A DNA stretch of 64,000 nucleotides from Tetragonia tetragonoides (Eukaryota > Streptophyta > Magnoliopsida > Caryophyllales > Aizoaceae). This document shows, piece after piece, positions 20,852-30,940 of the stretch; position 1 is the first letter of the stretch, and each line of letters opens with the position of its first letter. Where the stretch lies: positions 13,613,000-13,676,999 of the forward strand of contig CM076145.1 of NCBI GenBank assembly GCA_038025085.1. Reading direction: 5' to 3'. Under the pieces are notes generated by a model. That model was not told the DNA's origin. It searched no databases and saw nothing but the letters and a program-made list of their open reading frames with translations. A program made the position numbers and the translations under genes.

Positions 20852-23562
20852 CTATACCGCTCTGCTTGAATCATCATCACCATTGCTATCGGCCTCATCC
20901 TCGACGGAAGGCCCCTGACCATAGTTCCTGGCCGAATAATGGAAAGAACCCTGAGTACTGAACCAGGTATAAATAGGCCTGCTGTTGTTAGGCCTCATAT
21001 CCCGTCCATCATACACTGGTGCATGCATAAGGGTACCTGCCAAAAACCCCCGTCCAAAGAAGTTCTCCGTGGCTTGACTAACAAAGTCCATAGCCACATT
21101 CTGGTATGAAGGCCCAGCTTGAGGCACATCCCACCCAGGGGTGTTCGCCCAACCTCCAGCCATAGGGGTCACAACAGGGCTACTAGTGAAAGAAGGCTGA
21201 AAACCCGCTGGAGAAAACATCTCAGGCAAAGGAATGCGCCGCATGGAAGGTCCGGGCGCCTCATCAACAGGAGGCCTGGTCGCAGCTACAGTAGGTGAAC
21301 GAGCAACAGACGATCTGTTCGCCGAAGAGATCCTCGCAGCAGATGAATGTCGAGGTCCCACCGAAGACGAAGACTGCGACATCTACAAACAATCAAGACC
21401 GAAACTAAGCACTTCACTTAGCTAAACAAAAGACAAAAGTCTACTTACATCAGCGGTCCTGGATCGAGAACTTTTCCCTTTACCCATCACCCGACTATAG
21501 CCTTTCTTCAACAAGTGGATGAGCTTAAAGACTTGAGAAGTCTGCTCCCGGTTCAGCTACAAGAAGAAACAAAAGATAGAGTCAGCATTCAAAAGCAACA
21601 CAAAAAAAAAAAAAAACACAGCAAGAAGGGATAAAAACTTACCCCCGTACAACCATCAGTCAAGGGTAAGCCCTCTACAGCCTCTCCATCATCAATGTGT
21701 AAAGGGATCTCCCCTACTATACGTCCCCCACTCTCACCAATGTACCGCACCTCATTGCTTGGCAAGGTCACGCTTGGGGGCTGGCCACGAGAAACTCTGG
21801 AATGGGTCCTCCTGGGACCCTGAGGAGCCAAACGATCCGCATACAAGACACAAAAGTCAGTATGTTACACATATAGCTAAAAAGGCACGAATAAAGATCT
21901 TACCTTAGAAGTAAGGTCCGGCATCAGATAACCCAAGCAATAGGCCAGATATACAGCTGTACGGTCCAAGCCAGCAATCTCCGTGGCCGTCATTCCACGA
22001 GTCACGACCCCCAAGTCTTCTACGCTCAGGCTACGCAGGTAGAACATGTTCATAGGAGGGTTCTATGCAACCAAATGACCACCCAAGACAGGATAGACCA
22101 GCCGAGTCAAGCGCTCCCCCAAGTACCACATGAAGCCAAATAGCCCCTCAAAGACCACCCGCAAGGTAGATACCCTAAAAGATTCGGTGGTAATATAGGG
22201 CGGAACCCCGGGATTACAGTCAAAGGCAGTCCATGACACCTGCAAATTACAAGTTCAAAGTTCATTCACATCAAATGGACCAAAAAAAACACATACACAA
22301 AAAAGTCGAAGGCAACATACCTTGGACTTGGCATGACTCTCAAAGGTAGTCCGAGAATGCTCCAAAGAGGCAAATAGATGGTTATCCCTACCGACCCACC
22401 GTGAACCTAGTGAGAACATCCACAAACTAGGACAGTGAGGACCAAAAGCGGGAAAATACTCAAAGAACCACAACTGCAATACAAGCAAGAACAGTCAAAT
22501 GCAGCTCTCCCACAAAGTATGCCTACCTCCAGTGTCTTCAATGGGCCAGAGATAGACGTCCTCTGACTCGTCGGCATAGGCCTGCAAGCCTGACGACACC
22601 ACCTCACTAAAGAAGCATACGCGGGAGCACCAAAGTTGTACTCGTGTACTTTAGACAAATCGTCTAAGCATGTCAAGAAGCCAACCTGACACACTCTTCT
22701 TCTGGGCAAAAATGGTCGCCCCCAACAAGTAAGCTAGGAAAATACGAGCCTTCTGCTCCTCGGTAAGACCCTGCTCCGCTAAGGCTGCCTATAACCTCGG
22801 CAAGGAAACTCGTTCCTCCCTAAAGTAGACAGACTCAAGCCCGTATAGCTCAAGAAACCTATCAAACTGCCGGTAATAAGTCGCGTCATACTGTATACGG
22901 CGCCCTCTGAAGGATAAGCCTCTCAGTACAACAAACTGATAGGGAGTAGGAAACATCTCCCCCACAGGTGTATGGAAAGTGTTCATAGTATCCTAGAACC
23001 TCTTCAATAATGCCCGGGAGTATCCCCAGAATGACAAGCCGTAATCACCGACAAAAAGTGCTCAAAACCCGAACCCTGCAGAAAATGTGTCCAACATCAT
23101 GGCCCAATGAGAAGTGGACCCATGAGCCTACAGCAGAACACGAACACCCTATCCAACAAATAAAATTGTCTCAACACCCCCATATACTACAAGTAACAGC
23201 CAAAATAATTCCACACAAATTATATACAGCTGACCACCAATCGAGTAACAAATCCCAATTTGTTCGTGTGTCGAAGCACTAACAGTTCAAATTTATATAT
23301 AGTGAACGGAACCAAAAGAAAAGAGTCGGAAATATACCAACTGAGGGTTATACAGATGACTCTGCCTGTCCAGTAGCAAAACACTACGATCCCAAACCCC
23401 AGTTGGGCGCTAGTCTACGCGCATAAATGAGTCCTGATACAAATTTACCCAATTTGCATGTCGAGGAAGGGGTGTACCAGAAGATGGAAGCCCAGTGCGA
23501 AAGAGGTCCCGGTTTTCCTCCTCCTCACCCAAGGGACGCTTCCCTTTGTCCTTAGGAGCCAT
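20852..23562 (-). pseudogene. TAT1 antisense gene 2: spliced plant mobile domain (PMD) protein
   Basis: Starts MAPKDKGK at 23562. Exons supported by splice signals and by TAT2/TAT3 are about 23562-23338, 23127-22527, 22473-22321 and 22239-21904, followed by smaller C-terminal exons (around 21841-21590, 21560-21440) and 21382-20852. Introns begin GTATAT, GTAGGC, GTATGT and GTAAGA. PMD segments are FHTPVGEMFPTPYQFVVLRG, a broken IFLAYLLG, LDDLSKVHEYNFGAPAYASL, TLEV then LWFFEYFPAFGPH, and FMWYLGERLTR. Lesions: TAG at 23410 (Trp in TAT2), indels in exon 2 and a stop at 22063. PMD proteins such as Arabidopsis MAIN/MAIL1 act in transcriptional silencing, and PMD genes are known from plant retroelements and Mutator-like elements. 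Confidence 0.75.
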
Positions 23563-24219
23563 AGAAGAAGAATGGAAGCTTTCTCTCTCTACAAGTGAAA
23601 ATTTCAAGTTTCAGATTCGCACGAAACAAGCACCCATTCAACAATGCAATGAGAAATTCAACAACTAGGCGGAAAAATAAACAAGTTCAAGACAAAAACC
23701 GAGAAATTTGGTCAAGAATCGACCTACCTTGAGGAAGTTGAAACACTAGTGAAGCTTTCGACAATGGTGGCTATCTCGACAATGCTCTCGACCAAGAAGA
23801 TGAACAATGATGCAAAACGTGAGAAAAATTCGCGACAAATCATTTTGGCTTGCTCAAATCGAGCGCCGCTAGCGCCGCTGACCTGGGCCACTAGTGGCCC
23901 TGAGTGGCCTGCACCCGCAGGCTCCCCTTTGATGTCCCATAGTTCATTTCCAGCCAAGAACCGTTATTACAGTTCGTTCGCGGCAAAGTACCGAGCGTGC
24001 GGGAGCAAGTCCCCATTGGCCCACTAATTCAAAATTCAACAATTGATCCATCTTACGGTACCAAGTATTATCAGGTAAAACTAACCCATTTGTTTTGCAA
24101 GTCCCAAACACGCAAGCCCAGTTATGCCCCGACAATACTAATCACCCGGAGTGGTCAAAATATTTTAAGAAAAGTCTAGTTGATCCTCTGGCTCCATTCC
24201 AAAATTTTTATAGGACAGT
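23563..24219 (-). promoter_or_regulatory. 5' region of TAT1 antisense PMD gene with GC-rich array
   Basis: On the minus strand an array (GAGCGCCGCTAGCGCCGC, GGCCACTAGTGGCC at about 23861-23910) lies some 300 bp before the PMD start. A possible 5' UTR donor (CAAG/GTAGGT near 23726) precedes it. I see no clear TATA. The region 23950-24219 is TAT1 3' UTR, ending in a repeat (CCAAAATTTTTATAGGAC) interrupted by the solo LTR. Confidence 0.45.
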
Positions 24220-25758
24220 TGTGGACGCCAAAAAAGCGCCTTCAAATTTCTCCGCAAAAGCCCGATGATGAAAGGAGTAATTTATAAAACTTGAATGCTA
24301 TTTTTGATTTGATAGGTAAAATAGGGTCTTAGGTTTTTCCTTGATCACTCCTTCATTTCCACTTCATTTAAAAGCCCCTTTCAAGAGCTTTCTATTGCTT
24401 CCTTTCGTGTCAAAATATGATTCCATACCTAAGAGTTATGGCCAAACGAAATTAAGGGTCAAAACAGATGTAGCCGAATACTGTGGATCGTGTGTCCCGC
24501 CCAATTTGGGAGTTCATTTGGTTGGTATAATTTGTGAGCCTTATATTTCTGGATTCCATATTCAAATAGATTTTTCAATGACATATCATGAGCCCACACC
24601 ACATTCCCAACCAAGGAGTTACGAGCCCAACATTGATGCGTACCCCAAAACTGACCTCTCCTTACTATTTCAGGTATATTGCAAGATTCACAAAACATTT
24701 GGGCCTGAAATGAAAGCCATTTGAAACTAGACCCAATAAGCTTTCCAACTCATCTTGAATCATCCAATAGGGAGCCGAAACGAGTGAGATATGACTCGGC
24801 AAACATCCAGCTGGCAGCTGACAGCCGTCAGGGCCCTGGAATAAAACCCAGCGCCGCTAGCGGCACTGACTCAGCTTCAAACCCAACTATTTTTTCAAGC
24901 CCAATTCAATAATTCAGCTCTTTTCAGCCATCCAGCCCTACTTCCCGCGCCTATAAATACGACCCTCCTCCCTCAGTTCAAATCACATAGTCTATAGTTG
25001 ACACCCTCTATTCTCAGTAGTATTGACTCTGAGCTTCTCCCTCTTTCTTCCATAAACAATTCTATTCTATTCTCGGGAGTATTGACACCGAGCTTCCCCC
25101 TCTTTCTTCCAAACTTGAGATCTTGTATTTACTATTTTTTGGGCTCAAATCAAATTAAGTGCTTAATTATTTATTTTTCTAGTAGTCATAATGTAGATAT
25201 CATGCTAAGTAACGTCTTTTATTGCTTTCTAAATATTGTCTGTCCAAATATGTGTAGTCGTCGTAATGCTCAATTTGCCAATCGATGCATGTCTAAACCA
25301 GGGATAAAAATAAATGTTGTGATGCTTGTGATGAACCAATTAATAGTCTAAGTATAGGATGTTAATCCGGTTTGTGTGGGAATCATGTCTTTAAATTATT
25401 AAGCAAGCTTGAGTTAGTAGAGGCTGTCATAAACGGGCGAGTTAGGTGCCTAACACCTTCCCACCTCATACCTTCGCCCCAGAACCCTTTATTCTTGGGT
25501 ACTCATATATACTATATGAGCGGGAGACGTTCTAAAAACATGATCATTTCACTTATCGCGCTATTGGGTTGTCCCTTCGGTTTGTCCCTTGATAAAACGC
25601 CGATAGCAGATTTGTGACCTCTTTCATGGTTTTTATTCAATTCATGCCTTTACAAAATATTTTCTAACTCGATGGTCCCTTAAACTTATCTAAACCCCCA
25701 GCTTACAAATTTTCTATAAGGACGCACTCCGTGGCCGTAGAAATCCCGAGTCCTTACA
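24220..25758 (+). mobile_element. Divergent Tat solo LTR inserted in TAT1
   Basis: 1539 bp, starting TGTGGACGCC and ending CCTTACA, flanked by a near-perfect TSD (acagt at 24215-24219, acagc at 25759-25763). It splits a short repeat (CCAAAATTTTTATAGGA) of the TAT1 3' UTR. Ends, TATA region (TATAAATA at about 24952) and U5 match the TAT1/TAT2 LTRs, but about 24390-24790 is unrelated to them. There is no PBS or internal sequence, so it is an LTR-LTR recombination product. It is not the TAT1 3' LTR, which is at 26849-28079 with the true TSD. Confidence 0.85.
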
Positions 25759-26290
25759 ACAGCCAGTTTCGAAATTTTTTATAGGATACCCAGTTTCCAA
25801 AATTGTGATTGCACAGCCTGTTTCCAAAATTTTTATAGGACAACCAGTTTCCGAAATTGCGCCAGTCAATGATCGCTAAGCTATTGCGGTTAAACTGTCC
25901 TTTTTCTACGAGGTCATTCAATTGGGTCAATCAATGATCGCTGAAGCTATTGCGGTTAAACTATCCTTTCTCTAAGTGGTCATTCAATTGTGTCAGTCAA
26001 TAATTGCTTAAACTATCTTTTTTTCTACGAGGTCACTCGTTTGTGTCAGTCAATGATTGCTTATGCTATTGCGGTTAAACTGTCCATTTTCTACAATGTC
26101 ACTCATTTGTGTCAGTCAATGATCGCTTAAGCTATTGCGGTTAAACTGTCCTTTTCTACAAGGCTACTTCATTTGTGTCAGTCAATGATTGCTTAATCTA
26201 TTGCTGTTATACTGTCCTTTGTGTTTTATATGTTTCAGTCAATGATTGCTTAAGCTATTGCATTTAAACTGTTCATATGTTTTAACCATT
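25759..26290 (+). repeat. TAT1 3' UTR tandem repeats (about 66 bp, about seven copies)
   Basis: Short CAGTTTCCAAAATT units (25759-25860) lead into about seven units of roughly 52-67 bp (25858-26290). Each carries GTCAGTCAATGAT(C/T)GC, AAGCTATTGCGG and TTAAACTGTCC. Sequence drift between units shows the array is not recent. Tat/Ogre 3' UTRs are known to generate such tandem arrays and satellites. Confidence 0.85.
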
Positions 26291-26545
26291 TTATAGCCGT
26301 CAATTTGATCGCGCTGTCTCATCTACCTTTTTGTTTCTTTTACAGGGACCGAATTTCGGCATCCGCCGAGTAGTGCTTAGTCACTGTTTGCTTTGCAAAA
26401 AGCAACTATACTATTCACTCTCACCAGTGTCATTTCCCATCTAAAGCTGTTATTTTAAATCGCGCTATCTCGTCGACTTTTTCGTTTCTTGTATAGGGAT
26501 GGAATCTCGGCACCCGCCGAGCGGTGTTTAGTCACTGTTTGTCGA
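26291..26545 (+). repeat. Two-copy longer repeat in TAT1 3' UTR
   Basis: Two related segments (about 26291-26395 and 26440-26545) share TCGCGCTNTCTC, GAAT(T/C)TCGGCA, CCGCCGAG and TTTAGTCACTGTTTG. They follow the 66-bp array and precede the polypurine-like end AAAGTGGTGGCTTC at 26835-26848. Confidence 0.7.
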
Positions 26546-26848
26546 AGCACTCTACGTTAATCATTCTCAATGTATCACTAACCTTTTCATTCACTCTGAA
26601 TACAGGTCCCCAACAGACGTTTTAACCATCTACAAGCGGTGTTGTCCTGCTAACCATAACCTTTATTTTTGTTGTGTTCACAGAGATGAAATCTTAGCGC
26701 GCTACGAGCATGTCCCAACTCAGGTTTGTGATTATATGCATACATACTGTACACTCTCACACACCATGCGCACATCAGCATCCTGCATGTCGTCTTCGGA
26801 ATACTTTGATCTTCGCTTTTACTCAAACTCGATCAAAGTGGTGGCTTC

Positions 26849-28079
26849 TGTAGATGCCAAAAAAGCGGCTTCAGATTTCTCCGCAAAAGCCCGATGATGA
26901 AAGGAGTAATTTATAACATTTAATGCTATTTTTGCTTTAATAGGTAAAATAAGGTCTCAGGTTTTTCCTCGATCACTCCTTCATTCCAATCCCATTCAAA
27001 AGCCCCGTTCAAGAGCTTTCCAACGACACCTCTCGTGTCTTTTTTCGACTCCCGGTCCCCAACTTGCGAATCGGGGGTAAAACTGTCTTTTACCGCATAA
27101 AACCGTCTTTTCACATTTTCGAAACACTAAAATTCCTCCGAAAATCAAAATAGACTGGATGTCGTCATTATGACGACATCGAGCTGGCAAGCTGACAATC
27201 GTCAGCGGCCCTTGCTAAGTCTTCAGGCCCGACTATTTTTCATCCCAAAATCCAAATTTCGGCTCTTCTTTACCCATCCAACCCTACTTCATTTGCCTAT
27301 AAATATGACCCTTGACCCCCATTAAAAAATATTCTCAGGAGTATTAACACTGAGCTTCCCCCTCTTTCTTCCAAACATGAGATCATGTCTTTACTATTTT
27401 GTCAAATATAGCATACAGTTCAGGTACTAACGCCCGAGGGCTCAAATTAAATTAATTGCTTAATTGTTTATTTTCTGGTTAGTCATAATGTAGATATCAT
27501 GTCAATAACGTCTTTTATTTGCTTATTAAATATTGTGCTTCCAAGCATTTCTAGTCGTTGTAATGCTCAACTTACCAATCGAATGCATGTCTAAATAAGG
27601 GTTAATAATAGATGTTGTGATGCTTGTGATGAACCAATTAATAGTCTAAGTCTAGGTTGTTAACCCGGTTTTGCATGGGATTTATGTCTTTAAATTATTA
27701 AGCAAACTTGAGTTAGTAGAGGCCGTCATAAACATGCGAGTTGGGTGCCTAACACCTTCCCACCTCGTACCTTCGCCCCCGAACCTTTTATTCTTGGGTA
27801 CTCATATGTTCTATATGAGAGGGAGTCTTTCAAAAACATGATCAGTTCACTTATTGCGCTATTGGGTTGTCCCTTTGGATTGTCCCTTCGGTTTGTCCCT
27901 TCGATAAAACGCTGATAGCAGATTTGTGACATCTTTCATGGTTTTTATTCAATTCAAGTCTTTTCAAACGTTTTTCTAATTTGATGGTCCCTTGAACTTA
28001 TCTAAACCCCCAGCTTACAAATTTTCTATAAGGACGCACTCCGTGGAAACTGATGGATGGAAAATCGCGGGTCCTTACA
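26849..28079 (+). repeat. TAT1 3' LTR
   Basis: 1231 bp, TGTAGATGCC to CCTTACA, followed by TSD copy atggt at 28080-28084. The upstream tract AAAGTGGTGGCTTC is the likely polypurine primer. TATA box at 27298-27305. The GC-rich array is reduced to one motif here compared with the 5' LTR. The stem-loop block GGTGCCTAACACC lies near 27745. Confidence 0.9.
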
Positions 28080-28084
28080 ATGGT

Positions 28085-28536
28085 TGACAAAAAGCTTCTA
28101 AATGCTATCTCGTTATTGCCTAGACAAGATGGAAATCCATGTCGGAATTATGGCAAAATTTTCGTTTTAATATCAATTGTGTGCCAAAGGCTAAGCGTTT
28201 ATTGTATGCAATCAAATGTCATTGTTTATGGCCCTACTAAAATAGTATGGAGCCTCGATGTGTGCATTGTGAATGTCATTGCCTATTAATTGCGTGAGAC
28301 CAATGTGTCTAATTTTTTACCGCATATCGAAATACTATATATGCATGAGAACTGAGAACTATTCAAAACAACTATGTTGCTTAGACCTACAATGTAAGGT
28401 CGATCATTGAAACTCATATCCTATATGCTAAATTTCAAGAGATAGGTTTCAATAACAACCTATATCTCTCAATTAGACCTCGATTTGCGTCAAATGTGCC
28501 AACTTTGCTGAAATAGTGATCAACCCTTGCTCTTTT
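28085..28536 (+). other. TK1 spacer between ORF0 and gag, second part
   Basis: Continuation of TK1 after TAT1, homologous to TK2 6525-6980. AT-rich, no supported ORF. Confidence 0.8.
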
Positions 28537-30279
28537 ATGTCTCAGATTGTTATAATGGAAACCAACGACCGAATTGCGAGATTAGAAGCGGGTCTCACCA
28601 ATGTGGTTGAGCATATCACGTGCCAACTAGAGCATCAGGAAAAACACCACAACGCGCAGCATCCTGAAACGTGCAACTTTAAGGATATTGACGCACTCAA
28701 GCCTCCGACATTTGAGGGTGGCTCCGAGCCCACCAAGTTGGAGAACTGGATTATCGAGTTTGAGAAACTGTTTAGGCGACTAGTCGGCCCAATAACATGA
28801 AGGTCAACACCGCTACTTACTACCATAAGGGTGAAGCGAATAAGTGGTGGAGCGATGTGGGCACTGATCTACTCCCCATTGAAGAATACGGATGGGACGA
28901 ATTCAAGGAATCCATTCTTGAGAGATTCTATCCTAGAGCTATTCGTGGTCAGAAGCAACGAGAATTTGAGAATATTTACCAAGGAAACCTGTCTGTAGCT
29001 GAGTAAGCAACGAAATTCAACGAGCTTGTTGCTTTTGCATCTAACTTGGTGACGACCGAAGCTGAGCGAGTCGAAAGGTTCGAGGACGGTCTAAAGTGGG
29101 ATATTCAGCGTTTTATTATGGGAAACTCGCTACCTTCCAAGGATCTTACGAGAAGGCCTTGAACCAGGAACGTTCTGTGGAGCGTCGTGATTCGCTGCTT
29201 GGTAAGCATAAGCGTGACGAAGGAAGTTCTTCTAAATCGAATAGCGCAGATAAGAGGCCAAGGCCTTACAACAACCAAGGTGGTAATCATAACCACAATG
29301 GGAACAAGAATCTTGACTCGAACAGTCATAGAGCTACGATCTTAGGTAAGAGGAGTACGCCTTGTACTCACTGCAACAAGACGCATCATGGCAAGAACTG
29401 TCACGGTGACGTGCTTTAATGCTACGAGTGCAACAAGCTTGGTCACAAAACTACTGAATGCTGGAGTCATGGAAAGAACGATAATGGTCAGAACCACGAT
29501 AACAACTACAATCGTGGTGGAAATGGAAATGGTAATCGCGGAAATGGTTGTAACTACAGTGGAAATGGAGGTTACAACAACAACCATCGCAACAATACTG
29601 CTGCTCCTGCCTCGAATAATCAAGCACTACTTCCCGCACCTGCAGACCCCACGCCAAACAACAAAAAAATAGAGGGGTAAATGGAAGGGTTTACGTGCTG
29701 AACCGCAATGAAGCTGAGGCGAACCCGAATGTGATCGCTGGTACTTTTCTCGTTAACCCTCGACTTGCTTTTGTTTTGTTTGATAGTGGTGCATCACATT
29801 CTTTTCTCTCTAAGTGCTTTGTTACTAAGATAGTGCAAACATTACGATGTCTGATGGGTTGAATTGTTAGTTGTAAAGCGTTGTACGAAAAATGTCTGAG
29901 TAGTATAGTTGGTTCCGATTTGCCTGCAACTTTGATTCAGATGGAGTTGAAGGAATTTGATGTAATTTTGGGAATGGATTGGTTAGCCATTTATAGGGCT
30001 AAGATCGAGTGTTTTGAGCAACGTGTGTCGTTGCGTGGACCGAAAGATAGAAGTATTACCTATAAAGGAGTCGTGGTCAAGCCAAAGTTGAAGGTAGTGG
30101 CGACCATGAAGGCAATGGAGTGCATGACTAAGGGTGAAGTGATATACCTATGTCATGTAGTGGATACAAGTCGAGAAGTTGAAGCATCGCAACCTATTCC
30201 AGCTGTCTAGGAGTAAGCTGGCGTCTTTCCAGACGAGATTCCCGGAATGCCTCCGCAACGCATTATTGACTTTACGATC
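28537..30279 (+). pseudogene. TK1 gag and protease, degenerate
   Basis: The gag frame starts near ATG 28537 (MSQI; an upstream in-frame ATG is at 28516). It runs through ETNDRIARLEAGLTN and PPTFEGGSEPTKLENW to a one-base deletion near 28770. The frame then reads KGEANKWWSDVG up to a TAA at 29004-29006. Zinc knuckles are CTHCNKTHHGKNC and CYECNKLGHKTTEC, with the same in-frame TAA between them (29417-29419) as in TK2. The Asn/Gly-rich linker and protease (LFDSGASHSF, about 29785) follow, then open wording EFDVILGMDWLA to 30210. CRM1 interrupts at 30280. Confidence 0.85.
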
Positions 30280-30940
30280 TGATGTGAAATCAGTAACAAA
30301 ACGGAAATTAACCTTTGATTGTATCACACAAAGGGATCTTGTTCAAGAATCACTCAAGAACAACTCACAAATCACTCGTAAGGGTTTCAACCTGAATCAC
30401 TCAGTTTGAGGGGTAAATACTCATGTATTCAATTGTTAATCATCAAAGCACGAGTTTACAATAGCAAAGATCTCCCCTATTTATAGACAAAGAAATCTAA
30501 AGCTATTCGGAATCCTAATCCTAGTCCGAATAGGAAACTAACTACGAAACTGACTACAATTGTAAAACGGACTAACTAACAGCTTTCCTAACACCTAATG
30601 GACTCCTAATGCTAATAATAATCAGATTATTCATTTCCTAAACATATTCTAACTAATTAAGGGAATACTAAACGAAATCAAACTAAACAACTGATTACCT
30701 AGCGCCCAAGGCTCAAAATCGCTGGAACAGTTTCCTTGGCGCCCAAGGCTTCTTCTTTTCAGCTTCTAGTCATCTTCTTGCCACTCTAACATAGTTACCT
30801 CACACTTTACCTCACGTGGCATTAAACTCTTGGCAATGAGCAACTCAAGATCAAGCATTAACGTTTCAAGAACTGGGTTCTTGGACGTTCTTGATTCGTC
30901 GTCTTCTTGCTTGTCCTTTAACGTACTTGCCCCTGCATCA
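30280..30940 (-). repeat. CRM1 3' LTR
   Basis: 661 bp. On the minus strand it starts TGATGCAGGGGC and ends TTTCACATCA. TATA-like CTATAAATAG is at 30477-30486. The pol frame enters this LTR by 175 bp and stops at 30766, a known peculiarity of CRM elements. Confidence 0.93.

Larger units (their letters stand above)
897..28079 (+). mobile_element. TAT1: Tat/Ogre-type Ty3 retrotransposon, nested and non-autonomous
   Basis: Delimited by a perfect 5-bp TSD (atggt) and by LTRs starting TGTAGATGCC and ending CCTTACA. After removing TK2 and the solo LTR the order is 5' LTR, PBS, leader, gag relic, integrase, two antisense genes, tandem-repeat 3' UTR and 3' LTR. No RT or RNase H sequence is present, so it cannot have replicated alone in its present form. 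The integrase wording and the antisense genes between pol and the 3' LTR are Tat-lineage traits. Confidence 0.9.

Noticed and set aside
24220..25758. Taken first as the 3' LTR of TAT1
   Set aside because: It has its own TSD (acagt/acagc) and splits a TAT1 repeat. The 3' LTR at 26849-28079 carries the TSD atggt that matches the left end of TAT1.
25858..26290. CRISPR-like regularly repeated units
   Set aside because: The units are head-to-tail tandem repeats without unique spacers, in a plant retrotransposon 3' UTR.
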